Shown: positions 55,438-64,000 of the stretch, in pieces
How the letters are laid out: every line of letters begins with the position of its first letter
How positions within the stretch are numbered: position 1 is the first letter of the stretch
NCBI GenBank assembly: GCA_902826485.1
Contig: CADEEZ010000012.1
Coordinates: 1 to 64,000 of the forward strand
DNA from: an uncultured Gammaproteobacteria bacterium
Lineage (GTDB): Bacteria > Pseudomonadota > Gammaproteobacteria > Berkiellales > Berkiellaceae
Length of the DNA: 64,000 nt
Reading direction: 5' to 3'
Made by a program: the position numbers and the translations under genes
The notes under the pieces: generated by a model
The model's input: only the letters and a program-made list of their open reading frames with translations
Database searches by the model: none
Told to the model about the DNA's origin: nothing

Positions 55438-55934
55438 TAGACGTTTATATTGGCCTGGGCAGCAATTTAGATAATCCACTTAATCAGCTTCAAAAAGCAC
55501 TTGCTTCCATTGAAGCACATCCAGAAATAGACATTGAAGCCGTTTCTTCTTTTTATGCTAACCCTCCCATGGGGCCTGCAGAACATGATTTTATTAATGC
55601 GGTGGCAAAAATCGTCACGAGCATACCGGCACAAGAGTTGCTTGTTTTTTTTCAAGGCATTGAATTAAAACAAAATCGAGTCAAAAAAATAAAATGGGGA
55701 CCCAGAACCATTGATTTAGATATTTTATTATATGGTCGTAAAATAATAAATTTGCCTAATTTGGTGATACCTCATCCGGGTCTTTCACAAAGGGCTTTCG
55801 TGGCATGGCCCTTATTAGAAATTGCGCCTGATTTAATTTTACCCAATGGCCTTCCCCTGAAACAAATAGCAAAACAGTTAGATCGTAAGTTATTAACTTT
55901 AGTAAGAGATGAACATGAGTATACTGTCGCCTAA
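55434..55934 (+). CDS. folK: 2-amino-4-hydroxy-6-hydroxymethyldihydropteridine pyrophosphokinase
   Basis: FolK transfers pyrophosphate from ATP to the pterin in folate synthesis. The start YIGLGSNLDNPLNQL, the central NPPMGPAEHDFINAV and the signature RTIDLDILLYG are intact. The 166 residues are standard. The ATG overlaps the pcnB stop. Its end overlaps the pgi start by about 20-26 bases, so the three genes form one operon. Confidence 0.95.
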   Translation: MIDVYIGLGSNLDNPLNQLQKALASIEAHPEIDIEAVSSFYANPPMGPAEHDFINAVAKIVTSIPAQELLVFFQGIELKQNRVKKIKWGPRTIDLDILLYGRKIINLPNLVIPHPGLSQRAFVAWPLLEIAPDLILPNGLPLKQIAKQLDRKLLTLVRDEHEYTVA

Positions 55935-57513
55935 AAAAATAGAAATCAAAGAAAATAATTTGTGGCATCGTGAAAATGAATTAGCCAAAATGCCCGTATG
56001 GCAAAAATTGTGGCATCACGCTGAAATTTTAGCTAACGCCAATTTGTACGAAATGTGTGATGAACCAGGAAGATTTGAAGCGTGTCACCTTAAACTAGAC
56101 GAATTAATATTTGATTTTTCAAGGCAAAAAATCAACCATGAAACAATGGGCTTATTTTCTGAATTGGCAGAATTGTGTGGCCTTAAAGTGGCTATTGATC
56201 AGATGTTTTCAGGTGAAAAAATTAATCACACTGAAAACCGAGCTGTAAAACATTGGTTATTACGTTCACCCGATGCGGATTTGCCTAAAGCAGTACTGGC
56301 AGAGCGAAATAAATTATTTGAAATAGCAGAAAAAATTCGCGTCAGTGAGATCACTGATGTGGTGAATTTAGGGATAGGCGGCTCCGATTTAGGCCCTGTG
56401 ATGGTAGCCGAAGCACTTAAACCTTACTGGGACACTGATATTTCTGTTCATTTTGTATCAAATATCGATCCGGCTGCCCTAGATGATGTGTTAAATAAAT
56501 GCCGACCAGAGAGTACATTATTTATCGTTTCTTCTAAATCTTTTACCACAGAAGAAACGCTAGAAAATATGACTCGAGCAAAACAATGGTTGAGCGAGTG
56601 CTTAAATAAGCCTATTCAAAGCGAAGAACTCAACAATTGTTTTTATGCGGTAACGGCTAAATCAGAATCTGCTCAAAAATATCATATTCACCCCGATCAT
56701 ATTTTATCGATTTGGGATTGGGTGGGCGGTCGTTATTCCGTATGGTCTTCAATAGGCTTGCCCTTGGTTATTTTGCTCGGCAAAAATCAATTTATTGAGT
56801 TTTTAGCAGGTGCACATGCCGTAGATACGCATTTTTGTAATACACCCTGGCACCAAAATATCCCTGTGATGATGGCCTTATTGGGCGTATGGCAAAATAA
56901 TTTCTTTGAAGCGCATACGCAAGCGGTGATCCCTTATAGCGATAGGCTAAAATATTTCACGAATTACTTGCAACAACTCGATATGGAAAGTAACGGCAAA
57001 TCAGTGGATACGCAGGGCAGAAATATTGATTATGCGACCGGGGCAGTGGTATGGGGCGGCGTGGGTACCAATGTGCAACATGCTTTTTTTCAATTACTAC
57101 ACCAAAGTAAATTGCCCATTCAATTAGATTTTATTATGCCTATATTGGCTGAAAAATCAGAACACCAATCTACGCAAAATAAATTAATTGCCAATGGATT
57201 AGGACAGCTAAAAGCCTTTGTTGAAGGTCAAAGTGGAAATAGTAAGCCCGCAAATTTTATGGAAGGCAATAAACCCAGCAATGTCTTTTTCATTAAAAAG
57301 CTGAGCCCTAAAAATATGGGGATGTTAATTGCTTGCTATGAACATAAAGTATTCACTCAAGGGGTGATTTGGAACTTAAACAGTTTTGATCAGCCTGGCG
57401 TAGAATTAGGTAAGAAATTAGCAGAAGGCGTGCTGGAAGCGGTGACCCATAATGCTAAAACCGATAACCTAACGGCTCAAGCGATTCAGTTGCTAAACAG
57501 TTGGGTGAAATAA
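55909..57513 (+). CDS. pgi: Glucose-6-phosphate isomerase
   Basis: Pgi interconverts glucose 6-phosphate and fructose 6-phosphate. The sugar-phosphate loops are VNLGIGGSDLGPVMVAEAL and VSSKSFTTEETLENM, and the signatures DWVGGRYSVWSSIGLP and the catalytic GVGTNVQHAFFQLLHQ are present. The 534 residues are close to the usual 550. ATG 55909 and ATG 55915 are both possible starts; the later one has a better-placed AGAG. Coupling with pcnB-folK is a local arrangement. Confidence 0.95.
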   Translation: MNMSILSPKKIEIKENNLWHRENELAKMPVWQKLWHHAEILANANLYEMCDEPGRFEACHLKLDELIFDFSRQKINHETMGLFSELAELCGLKVAIDQMFSGEKINHTENRAVKHWLLRSPDADLPKAVLAERNKLFEIAEKIRVSEITDVVNLGIGGSDLGPVMVAEALKPYWDTDISVHFVSNIDPAALDDVLNKCRPESTLFIVSSKSFTTEETLENMTRAKQWLSECLNKPIQSEELNNCFYAVTAKSESAQKYHIHPDHILSIWDWVGGRYSVWSSIGLPLVILLGKNQFIEFLAGAHAVDTHFCNTPWHQNIPVMMALLGVWQNNFFEAHTQAVIPYSDRLKYFTNYLQQLDMESNGKSVDTQGRNIDYATGAVVWGGVGTNVQHAFFQLLHQSKLPIQLDFIMPILAEKSEHQSTQNKLIANGLGQLKAFVEGQSGNSKPANFMEGNKPSNVFFIKKLSPKNMGMLIACYEHKVFTQGVIWNLNSFDQPGVELGKKLAEGVLEAVTHNAKTDNLTAQAIQLLNSWVK

Positions 57514-57522
57514 AGAAATTTT

Positions 57523-57546
57523 ATGGCCGGCCTCTGTGCCGGCCAT
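57523..57546. repeat. Perfect palindrome after pgi
   Basis: ATGGCCGGC, loop CTCTGT, GCCGGCCAT. The nine-base stem is perfect, and the loop is the same as in the GTAG-headed units at 8875. It lies nine bases after the pgi stop between convergent genes. Confidence 0.75.
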
Positions 57547-57576
57547 AGTCCAGTTCCTTCTAAAACTTCAGCATTA

Positions 57577-57783
57577 TTAATTCAAAACCTTTTTCAACAA
57601 AAGCGGAACAAAGTTTTTTTGAATCATCTGTTCATCTACTAAGCCAATAAAAATTAGAAATATTTGAAGCCAGCCATAGAATATTCCGGTCACGATAATA
57701 GGCAGTGCAGTTGCACCTATTAAGAGGTAAGGAATGAAGCATACCCACCAAAGACTGATTTGACCTGAAAAATACTCAAACAT
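57577..57783 (-). CDS. Small two-span membrane protein of unknown function
   Basis: Two hydrophobic segments follow a short start (FEYFSGQISLWWVCFIPYLL and ATALPIIVTGIFYGWLQIFL), and the end is basic (VPLLLKKVLN). I use ATG 57783, six bases after GGGA, giving 68 residues; the frame is open to 57840, which would add about 19 residues. No family is recognised. It is convergent with pgi and divergent from the giant gene. No other coding signal is visible in the 190 bases before 57974. Confidence 0.45.
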   Translation of the reverse strand: MFEYFSGQISLWWVCFIPYLLIGATALPIIVTGIFYGWLQIFLIFIGLVDEQMIQKNFVPLLLKKVLN

Positions 57784-57973
57784 CGTCATTCCCAAAATAT
57801 AAAGTTGAACAATGGCGTTGATTCTACACAAACCCACCACATGACAAAATCAATTTTCAGCTGATTAAGACAAGCGGTTTGTTTTACCGGCTTAAAGGGA
57901 ACCAGAACATACCCGCTTATTAAGAGGTTTATTGTAAAATAGCCAATCAACTTATTTTTTGAGGTAGTGCATT

Positions 57974-60900
57974 ATGGATATGAATTTAGCGCTTTTTGCG
58001 CATATCAATAATGATGCCTTTATTGCAGGTACACGAAACCTTGAAGGTAGAGCGTATCATGAAACTATCGTCTTCATGCAACATTTTTTAACACATGCCT
58101 TACCTGAAGAAATTAAATATAACTATTCAACAGAACTCACTCGTTTAAGCCAAAGATTTGATTCATTGTTATTAGCATCAAATGAGCGAAATGCCTTTAT
58201 CCAAAAAATAGGCCAATTAAATAACGAAGAAAAAATACAACAAAGCATCAATGAATCAGTAGAGCCCATAACAAATCGAATCATGAATATGCTGAAAAGC
58301 AATATTGAGCAAAGCGTATTAATGCCAGGTGGTTGGAATGGAAAGCCTGGACATGCCATGGCATATGAGTTTAAAAAAGATAAAAATGGCGATTTATTGT
58401 TTTTAATATTTAATTCTGGGGCAGGATTAAATTATCATGAAAATATCCCTGCTAAAGATAAAAACCGGTATCGCACTGTTAAAGCGTATAAAATACCTGC
58501 GCAATCTATTACAGCAGATAATCTAACTTTTTTTATGAGTGAATTAGTTAAGCCTACAGCCTTACCCACTATTTCGGGTAGGCCACGAAGTAAAGTCATA
58601 AATTATAATGAAGATATACTCTATAACCAAGTATTCCCAAAAATTGCGTACTTAGACGGTAAAGAAGTAGCCCCAAGTGCTTTGGGAGAAAATTATAAAA
58701 ATAATATCTCCATGGGGCAACGTTCAGGTATTTGTGCAGAAAAGTCATTGGGCGTGTTAACAGATATTGATATTACAGATAAAACTATATCTAAATTAAT
58801 TTCATTTTGCAAAAAACTTTATAGCAATCAATTGTTCATGGCGCAACATGAAAACACCATGGATTTAAAGAAGTTATCACAATTAAAATATTCAATAGAA
58901 AATCTTGCAAGAAAAATGTTGAAGTTGGGAAATAAAATACCACAAGAAATTCAAGAACAAACAAAAAAATGTTTCAAAAGAGCAAACAACTTGAGACAAA
59001 ATAACATAGCCCTTTTTGACGAAAAGGGAGAACAAAGTTTAAAAACATTAAAAGGGTTTCATTCAGAAAAGATTGGTCACATAATTACAAATGTTGACAT
59101 AACGCCGGCTATCACAGCTGTTCAATCTACAGAAATCATTATCGAAAAGCCTTATAAAAAAGGCTTAAAAAATCAGGCAAAAAATGCCATAAATGAAAAT
59201 CAATTTTCGCTAGAAAAATTAAAAGAATTTAATCTATATTTAGATAACTTAACATCACAAAAATTACACAAAGATTGTGAACAACAAATATTTGACTATT
59301 TAACCACCTTGCCATTAACAGAAAAGTATTTTTCGTCCTTAAATTCTTGTGAACAAGCTATAGAATACTGCGATGAGATGCAATCATTATTAAAAAAATA
59401 TAGTGATTCAATATGCTTTAATAATAATAGCACTTATTTAAATCCAAATATAATAATTGCGTTGTTAAGCGTAACAGAAGCATTAGACTTGGTTTATCAA
59501 CAAAAGGGGTTTGCTTTTTCTGAGTTAGGAATCAATGGTTTATTTTATTTTAGTATTAATTACGAAACATTCAAACAAAATTCAGCTTACTCTCCTTTTT
59601 TAAGTACTTTTTGTCCTGTACTTGATGAGAGATTAAAACAAATACTAAATCATTCAACTAAGAGTGGGAAAAATATCTCTGTTGATTTCCTAAAAGATTA
59701 CCTTAATAACATGAAATCTCAGGATTTCAACAGGTATTTGATTAATTTATATCACAGTGAAAGTGAAAAGGGCACGCCGTCATTTAATTCGAAGGAAGAC
59801 GGCCTTATTAAAAAAGAAGGGTATCAAGCCGCGATTGCTTATCTCCATTATTTAGAAGAAAAACCTGGAATATACGAAAATCATCTGAAAAAAATGACAT
59901 TATATAAAAAAATGTTAAGACAAGTGGATGGTTTAGCTAGTACTTTTAACGGCTTCAATACAGAAAAATTGAAGATTATAGAAAAAGCATCCGATTACAA
60001 GTGGGTGTATGAGTTATGTCAAAAGCTTTACGATAGTTGTCGAACAACAGAAAATTTTGAAATCAACTTAGAATTAATTAAATTTTACCCAAAAATTCAG
60101 AACAAATATATAAAAGTAAGTTTAGAAAATGATTTTAATTGTTTAAGCTACAATCGTAAATCTATATATAAAGATAATCAAATCTATTCAACCCCTAATG
60201 GGGTAAAATCAGACTCTAACACTAAAGCTGAAAATAGAATAGCGCAAAGTGATCTAGGTCCATTATATCAAGACTTAATGCACCTCAGAACATCGCCAAG
60301 CCTACAGGTTATGACGACCTTTGATTACTTTAAGCATAATCTCGATCTTCTTTCAGACAAAAATGCACTTAAAAATGATATTCAAAATTACTTAAGAAGA
60401 AATATTTTTCAGCCAGGTCTACTTCTTTCTGTATTAAATAATAATCCAGATAGTTTAGAGGTCTTCAATCAGTTTGTTGACAAGGCTCTCGTCTATTTTG
60501 GTTCCGATAAACAAAATTTAACTTCTGGGTTATATTTTTATCAGTTACAGACTGATGTTTATCAATATGTATTAAATATGCCAAATTATCCTTTAGATAA
60601 AAAAATGGGCATATCAGATAAAAATGCAGAAAATTTAGCTAAAATACAGTTAATTGAAAGGCAAGATTTGCAGCCATTTGAACGATATCAGGTGTCTAAA
60701 ATAAAACTTCAGCTATGTTTGGATTTGTTAAAAACACCATCTAAAAATTATGCTGTTCAACCGAACGAATTATTTGGCTGTTATATGGATTATTGTCAAA
60801 TGGCCAGAGACACAAGTTTAGATACAGGTGAAGAACAACAATCACATAAAGCATTATTAATGACATGCCTTGAAATCTTTTCTAAAAATGACAATGAAAT

Positions 60901-63900
60901 CTTTTCGCTAACAGCAGAATGGCTCAAAGAAAATGGCTGGCCAACAGACAAATTAAATAATATTGTTAAAGTAGTAGAAAATTACCCATATTTTTATGGA
61001 TTAGGGTCTTCAGACGAAAAGATATTAGCAATAGATATGCTAGAAGGCAATGTTTTAATTGAAGGGAGCTATTTTTGTTATCCTCCCGCCAATATGGTTA
61101 ACACGCCACTATACAAAGAATTTTTTGGCAATAACATGCCAAAACTATTTGCTACCGTTTGTTCTGATTTTAACACTAAAGAGCTAATTAAAAAATATGA
61201 AATAATGGGGTCAGAACCGCCTGCGTGTTTTATTGAAACAAGAGATAAAGATAAACCTTTTGTTTATCAACAAATAAAAAAAGTCAATGGCGCAAAAAAA
61301 TGTTTTGAAAATCAACAGATTGTTGGATCAAGAAATAGTTTCTCATTTGCGATTCACCCCAATAAGACAAACACTTCTGAAATTAAAATAGCCTTACCAG
61401 AAACTTTCTATGGACAAGAGGTAAAAGCATGGATGTCACTAGAAAAAGATGAGATTCTGGTAGAAAAAGAAAATGGAAGATACCTTATTCGAAACAGTGA
61501 ATCAAATGCGATTGTTATTAAAGAATTAGATGTAGAAAATAAGGAAACAAATTTTTATTTGTTAGATGATAAAAGTGTATATGAAGGAAATGGTTGGGAA
61601 CCCATAGATAGATTTTATGCTATATTTTCAGCTTTTGAAAACATGGCCTTTACAGAAATATTATATAAGGAAAATGTGGCCAATCAAATCATTGATCACA
61701 TTAAAATAAAATTCCCAAGATATAGCCTTGAATTGCACGGTCAGTTTGATGAGGTTAAACAACAATGGATTATCTCACCCAGTGATATGCCTAATCTGCT
61801 CTTGGTTGATGAGAAAAATATAAATACAAAGCCCATCATGAATAATGGATTGGTTTTTGAAGAGGTTAATACAAAAAAACGTTGCATATATATGCCGAAT
61901 CAAGCTTTTTATATTAATGAAAAGTCAGAAAAGCAAGACGAACAGCAAGGCAAGGAAGACCAATTTAAAACAGTCTATCATCGTCCCATCTTTGATAAGA
62001 CTAATATAAATAAAAGAGTTCAATTAAGCTTAGGTGTAAGTGAACTTGAAATTAACCCAGCTGAAGGCATGAGAGAAAATTTCCCGAAGGGTTGTATTAC
62101 TTATACGCGTTCAGAAAAATATTTTGTCTATCTCATTGATGAAAACACGCAAGAAATAAAGGCTAACACAACAGAAGAAAAACTATACTTAGCGTATACG
62201 CAATTAATCAACATTCATCCAGAAGAATCGATAAACATAATTCAAGCTTTGATCAAGTTTGGTGGTTTGAAAGGAACAATAGAAGAGCTAGATATTATTG
62301 ATAAAATTTTGAATGCGGCCCCCTTATTAGCAAAAACCATAAGCAGTCCAGAATTTATCGCTGTACGCACACATCTTTTATGTTTGGCAAATGATTTACT
62401 TCACAAAAAAAATAATTTTAACTGCCCTGATGCTGATAAATTGCGTGCAAATTCAGCAGATGAATATGTTTTTAAAAAATATGTTCAAAATCTTAACTCA
62501 TGCGAAAACAGCTTAACGAATAATTTAATTGGGCATCTTGAAAGCTATCTTAGCACCAGAACAAACATTCCTAAGTCTATGCGGATTCCACGTGAATTAG
62601 AATATAAGATGCTGTTACATTTAGACGTTAAAAAACAAGGTTCTATCCCACTACAAGCAAGATTTAAAAAATTAAAAAATGGGTATCAATACAAAGAATT
62701 AGGTAAGTTACAAAAAGAAATTCAATCTGAAATAAATTTGACTCAAGTTAATAAACTAATCCTTAAGCAAAGTAACTCAAAATGCATACAAGGTCAGTTA
62801 AAACAACTTGATTTAAAGATGGTTTCCATTCCTTTACAAGAAAATTGTACTAAGATAAATCCTAACAACATTCATTTTTTAAATCAATTATTTCGAGAGG
62901 GAGAGGATAATCCGTTTGATGCACGAAGCCTAAGCCTGAATCTGTCAGATGAAGATTTCATCAAGAATTTTATTCCAATATTTAACCTAGCAAAATCAAC
63001 CGATACCTTTTCCCAATATGATAGAGAAAAATTACGTGAATTTTTAGAAAAAACCCTAGAAGCAAATTCAAAAATAATGGCAAATGATCAAAAAACCATT
63101 ATTCCGATTTGGGCACCCACTTTATTAACGGTCTTGAATAATGCAATTAAATTTACAACGATTAAAATAGATCCAGAAGTTATTTCAAAATTTTCTTTTG
63201 AACGTAATGCATCGACACGATATGAAAAATTCGTCAATGCCATATTTAAAAAAGCACATGAATTAAACTCGAAGATAAAAATTAAAACGATAGGTTATGT
63301 GCTTAATAAGCAAGAAATTGATGTTACGCCTAAGATTAAAAATATCAACAATTATATCCCTGCGCCCATTTTTATTTCAGATACTAACGTATATGAAGGT
63401 GTTTTACATCATGATTTTATTAATAAGGCGAGATTGGGTGTTTTTTATCATGAGATTGATGTACTTAAAAATAGCACCGAGCTTAAGGTTAATGAACTTA
63501 AACAAGAGTTGCATGCCAAAACACAAGATCTCACCTATGAGAAAAAGGTGGGTATACTTAGATTTTATGATGAAAAGATTGGTGCTGTTAAAAATCAAGA
63601 AAAAAATGGCCTATATGAATTGGCAAAAAAATATCTAAGCAATGAATTGTGTAGAGAGTACATTTTTAACATTGCAGATAGGTTAGTGCAAGATCTGAGT
63701 AAAATGACGAATGAAGCTGGTGTGAAAAAATTATTAAACCTTGCTAATCAAGGGCCGAATGATCGTCATCTAGCTGAAAAGTATAAACAAGATTTGATAG
63801 GAAGAAAAAGAGAGCCTCTAAAATTTTCCGATTTAAATCGTTTGTTTGTTTTGGCAGATATAAATGAATATAAAAAATCAACCGGTCTAGACAATGAGAA

Positions 63901-64000
63901 AGATATACAAACCTTACATGACGAAATGTCGAAATATATTAATTTATGTATATTAAAAACCCGATATGAAAAAATTAAAAAAACATTAAGTGAGTTGAAC
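57974..64000 (+). CDS. Giant protein, first 2009 residues (3' end outside window)
   Basis: The frame is open from ATG 57974 to the last base of the window, giving at least 2009 residues without a stop. TGAGGT lies upstream. The first part carries two notable motifs: VLMPGGWNGKPGHAMAYEF (His127), with NSGAGLNYHENIP nearby (His155), and MGQRSGICAEKSLGV (Cys254). This resembles an active-site His followed by a Cys. The rest is helix-rich, rich in Lys, Asn and Glu, without membrane segments or a signal peptide. I recall very large proteins with a similar opening in Legionellales and Chlamydiae, but cannot name a family. A secreted toxin or effector is plausible but unproven. Confidence 0.7.
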   Translation, partial: MDMNLALFAHINNDAFIAGTRNLEGRAYHETIVFMQHFLTHALPEEIKYNYSTELTRLSQRFDSLLLASNERNAFIQKIGQLNNEEKIQQSINESVEPITNRIMNMLKSNIEQSVLMPGGWNGKPGHAMAYEFKKDKNGDLLFLIFNSGAGLNYHENIPAKDKNRYRTVKAYKIPAQSITADNLTFFMSELVKPTALPTISGRPRSKVINYNEDILYNQVFPKIAYLDGKEVAPSALGENYKNNISMGQRSGICAEKSLGVLTDIDITDKTISKLISFCKKLYSNQLFMAQHENTMDLKKLSQLKYSIENLARKMLKLGNKIPQEIQEQTKKCFKRANNLRQNNIALFDEKGEQSLKTLKGFHSEKIGHIITNVDITPAITAVQSTEIIIEKPYKKGLKNQAKNAINENQFSLEKLKEFNLYLDNLTSQKLHKDCEQQIFDYLTTLPLTEKYFSSLNSCEQAIEYCDEMQSLLKKYSDSICFNNNSTYLNPNIIIALLSVTEALDLVYQQKGFAFSELGINGLFYFSINYETFKQNSAYSPFLSTFCPVLDERLKQILNHSTKSGKNISVDFLKDYLNNMKSQDFNRYLINLYHSESEKGTPSFNSKEDGLIKKEGYQAAIAYLHYLEEKPGIYENHLKKMTLYKKMLRQVDGLASTFNGFNTEKLKIIEKASDYKWVYELCQKLYDSCRTTENFEINLELIKFYPKIQNKYIKVSLENDFNCLSYNRKSIYKDNQIYSTPNGVKSDSNTKAENRIAQSDLGPLYQDLMHLRTSPSLQVMTTFDYFKHNLDLLSDKNALKNDIQNYLRRNIFQPGLLLSVLNNNPDSLEVFNQFVDKALVYFGSDKQNLTSGLYFYQLQTDVYQYVLNMPNYPLDKKMGISDKNAENLAKIQLIERQDLQPFERYQVSKIKLQLCLDLLKTPSKNYAVQPNELFGCYMDYCQMARDTSLDTGEEQQSHKALLMTCLEIFSKNDNEIFSLTAEWLKENGWPTDKLNNIVKVVENYPYFYGLGSSDEKILAIDMLEGNVLIEGSYFCYPPANMVNTPLYKEFFGNNMPKLFATVCSDFNTKELIKKYEIMGSEPPACFIETRDKDKPFVYQQIKKVNGAKKCFENQQIVGSRNSFSFAIHPNKTNTSEIKIALPETFYGQEVKAWMSLEKDEILVEKENGRYLIRNSESNAIVIKELDVENKETNFYLLDDKSVYEGNGWEPIDRFYAIFSAFENMAFTEILYKENVANQIIDHIKIKFPRYSLELHGQFDEVKQQWIISPSDMPNLLLVDEKNINTKPIMNNGLVFEEVNTKKRCIYMPNQAFYINEKSEKQDEQQGKEDQFKTVYHRPIFDKTNINKRVQLSLGVSELEINPAEGMRENFPKGCITYTRSEKYFVYLIDENTQEIKANTTEEKLYLAYTQLINIHPEESINIIQALIKFGGLKGTIEELDIIDKILNAAPLLAKTISSPEFIAVRTHLLCLANDLLHKKNNFNCPDADKLRANSADEYVFKKYVQNLNSCENSLTNNLIGHLESYLSTRTNIPKSMRIPRELEYKMLLHLDVKKQGSIPLQARFKKLKNGYQYKELGKLQKEIQSEINLTQVNKLILKQSNSKCIQGQLKQLDLKMVSIPLQENCTKINPNNIHFLNQLFREGEDNPFDARSLSLNLSDEDFIKNFIPIFNLAKSTDTFSQYDREKLREFLEKTLEANSKIMANDQKTIIPIWAPTLLTVLNNAIKFTTIKIDPEVISKFSFERNASTRYEKFVNAIFKKAHELNSKIKIKTIGYVLNKQEIDVTPKIKNINNYIPAPIFISDTNVYEGVLHHDFINKARLGVFYHEIDVLKNSTELKVNELKQELHAKTQDLTYEKKVGILRFYDEKIGAVKNQEKNGLYELAKKYLSNELCREYIFNIADRLVQDLSKMTNEAGVKKLLNLANQGPNDRHLAEKYKQDLIGRKREPLKFSDLNRLFVLADINEYKKSTGLDNEKDIQTLHDEMSKYINLCILKTRYEKIKKTLSELN

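Noticed and set aside
63297-63638. Plus-strand 113-codon frame within the giant gene
   Set aside because: It lies in a different frame inside a continuous coding region and has the skewed composition expected of a shadow frame.

Overview
The window (about 40% G+C by eye) looks like the chromosome of a gammaproteobacterium of the Legionellales type, probably host-associated. This is inferred from two things. Gene order matches the gammaproteobacterial core: psd, orn, nnr, tsaE, amiB, mutL, miaA, hfq, hflX, hflKC, DUF2065, purA, rnr, rlmB, rpsF-rpsR-rplI, dnaB and alr follow the Escherichia coli order with few gaps. Between these core genes sit large, lineage-specific proteins with eukaryote-like or effector-like features. 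No rRNA gene is present, so the genus cannot be fixed.

Layout. 1-8.9 kb: end of a nudF-like gene, parE and parC (topoisomerase IV), a PilZ-type protein convergent with parC, and the elongation factor P system (epmB divergent from efp-epmA). 8.9-9.8 kb: palindromic repeats and two minus-strand double-glycine-leader peptides with nearly the same leader. 9.9-14.1 kb: a phosphorelay operon (receiver, receiver, Hpt, GAF-PAS-PAS kinase), then a zinc-ribbon protein and a free-standing MshEN-like domain. 14.2-17 kb: an ankyrin/cysteine-peptidase effector candidate, a HigB/HigA-type toxin-antitoxin pair and a MITE-like element. 17-43.8 kb: the long core block, interrupted by an IS200-type transposase with a 303-bp tandem duplication that reaches into mutL, an MFS transporter, an antisense tRNA-Leu(CAG) and one more double-glycine peptide. 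43.8-48.5 kb: two large minus-strand proteins of unknown function; one has a 2H-phosphoesterase-like N-terminus and four diverged repeats. 48.7-57.5 kb: tex, a eukaryote-type protein kinase, two further double-glycine peptides (one of only 58 codons), trhO, pcnB-folK and pgi. 57.6-64 kb: a small membrane protein and the first 2009 codons of a giant protein that runs out of the window.

How the parts fit. The core genes cover DNA topology and repair, translation (EF-P and its modifiers, PrmB, tRNA modification, ribosomal proteins), RNA turnover, membrane quality control and cell-wall metabolism. The accessory genes suggest three layers: signalling with possible cyclic-di-GMP-binding folds (PilZ, MshEN) next to a phosphorelay; a set of effector candidates (ankyrin/peptidase protein, kinase, 2H-repeat protein, glutamate-rich-tail protein, giant protein, a bZIP-like basic protein); and five double-glycine-leader peptides scattered over 44 kb, all on the minus strand, with shared leaders but unrelated cores and no exporter in the window. 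The dispersed peptide set and the giant and repeat proteins are the best candidates for undescribed biology. Dispersed GTAG-headed palindromes, some in head-to-head pairs, form a REP-like repeat family.
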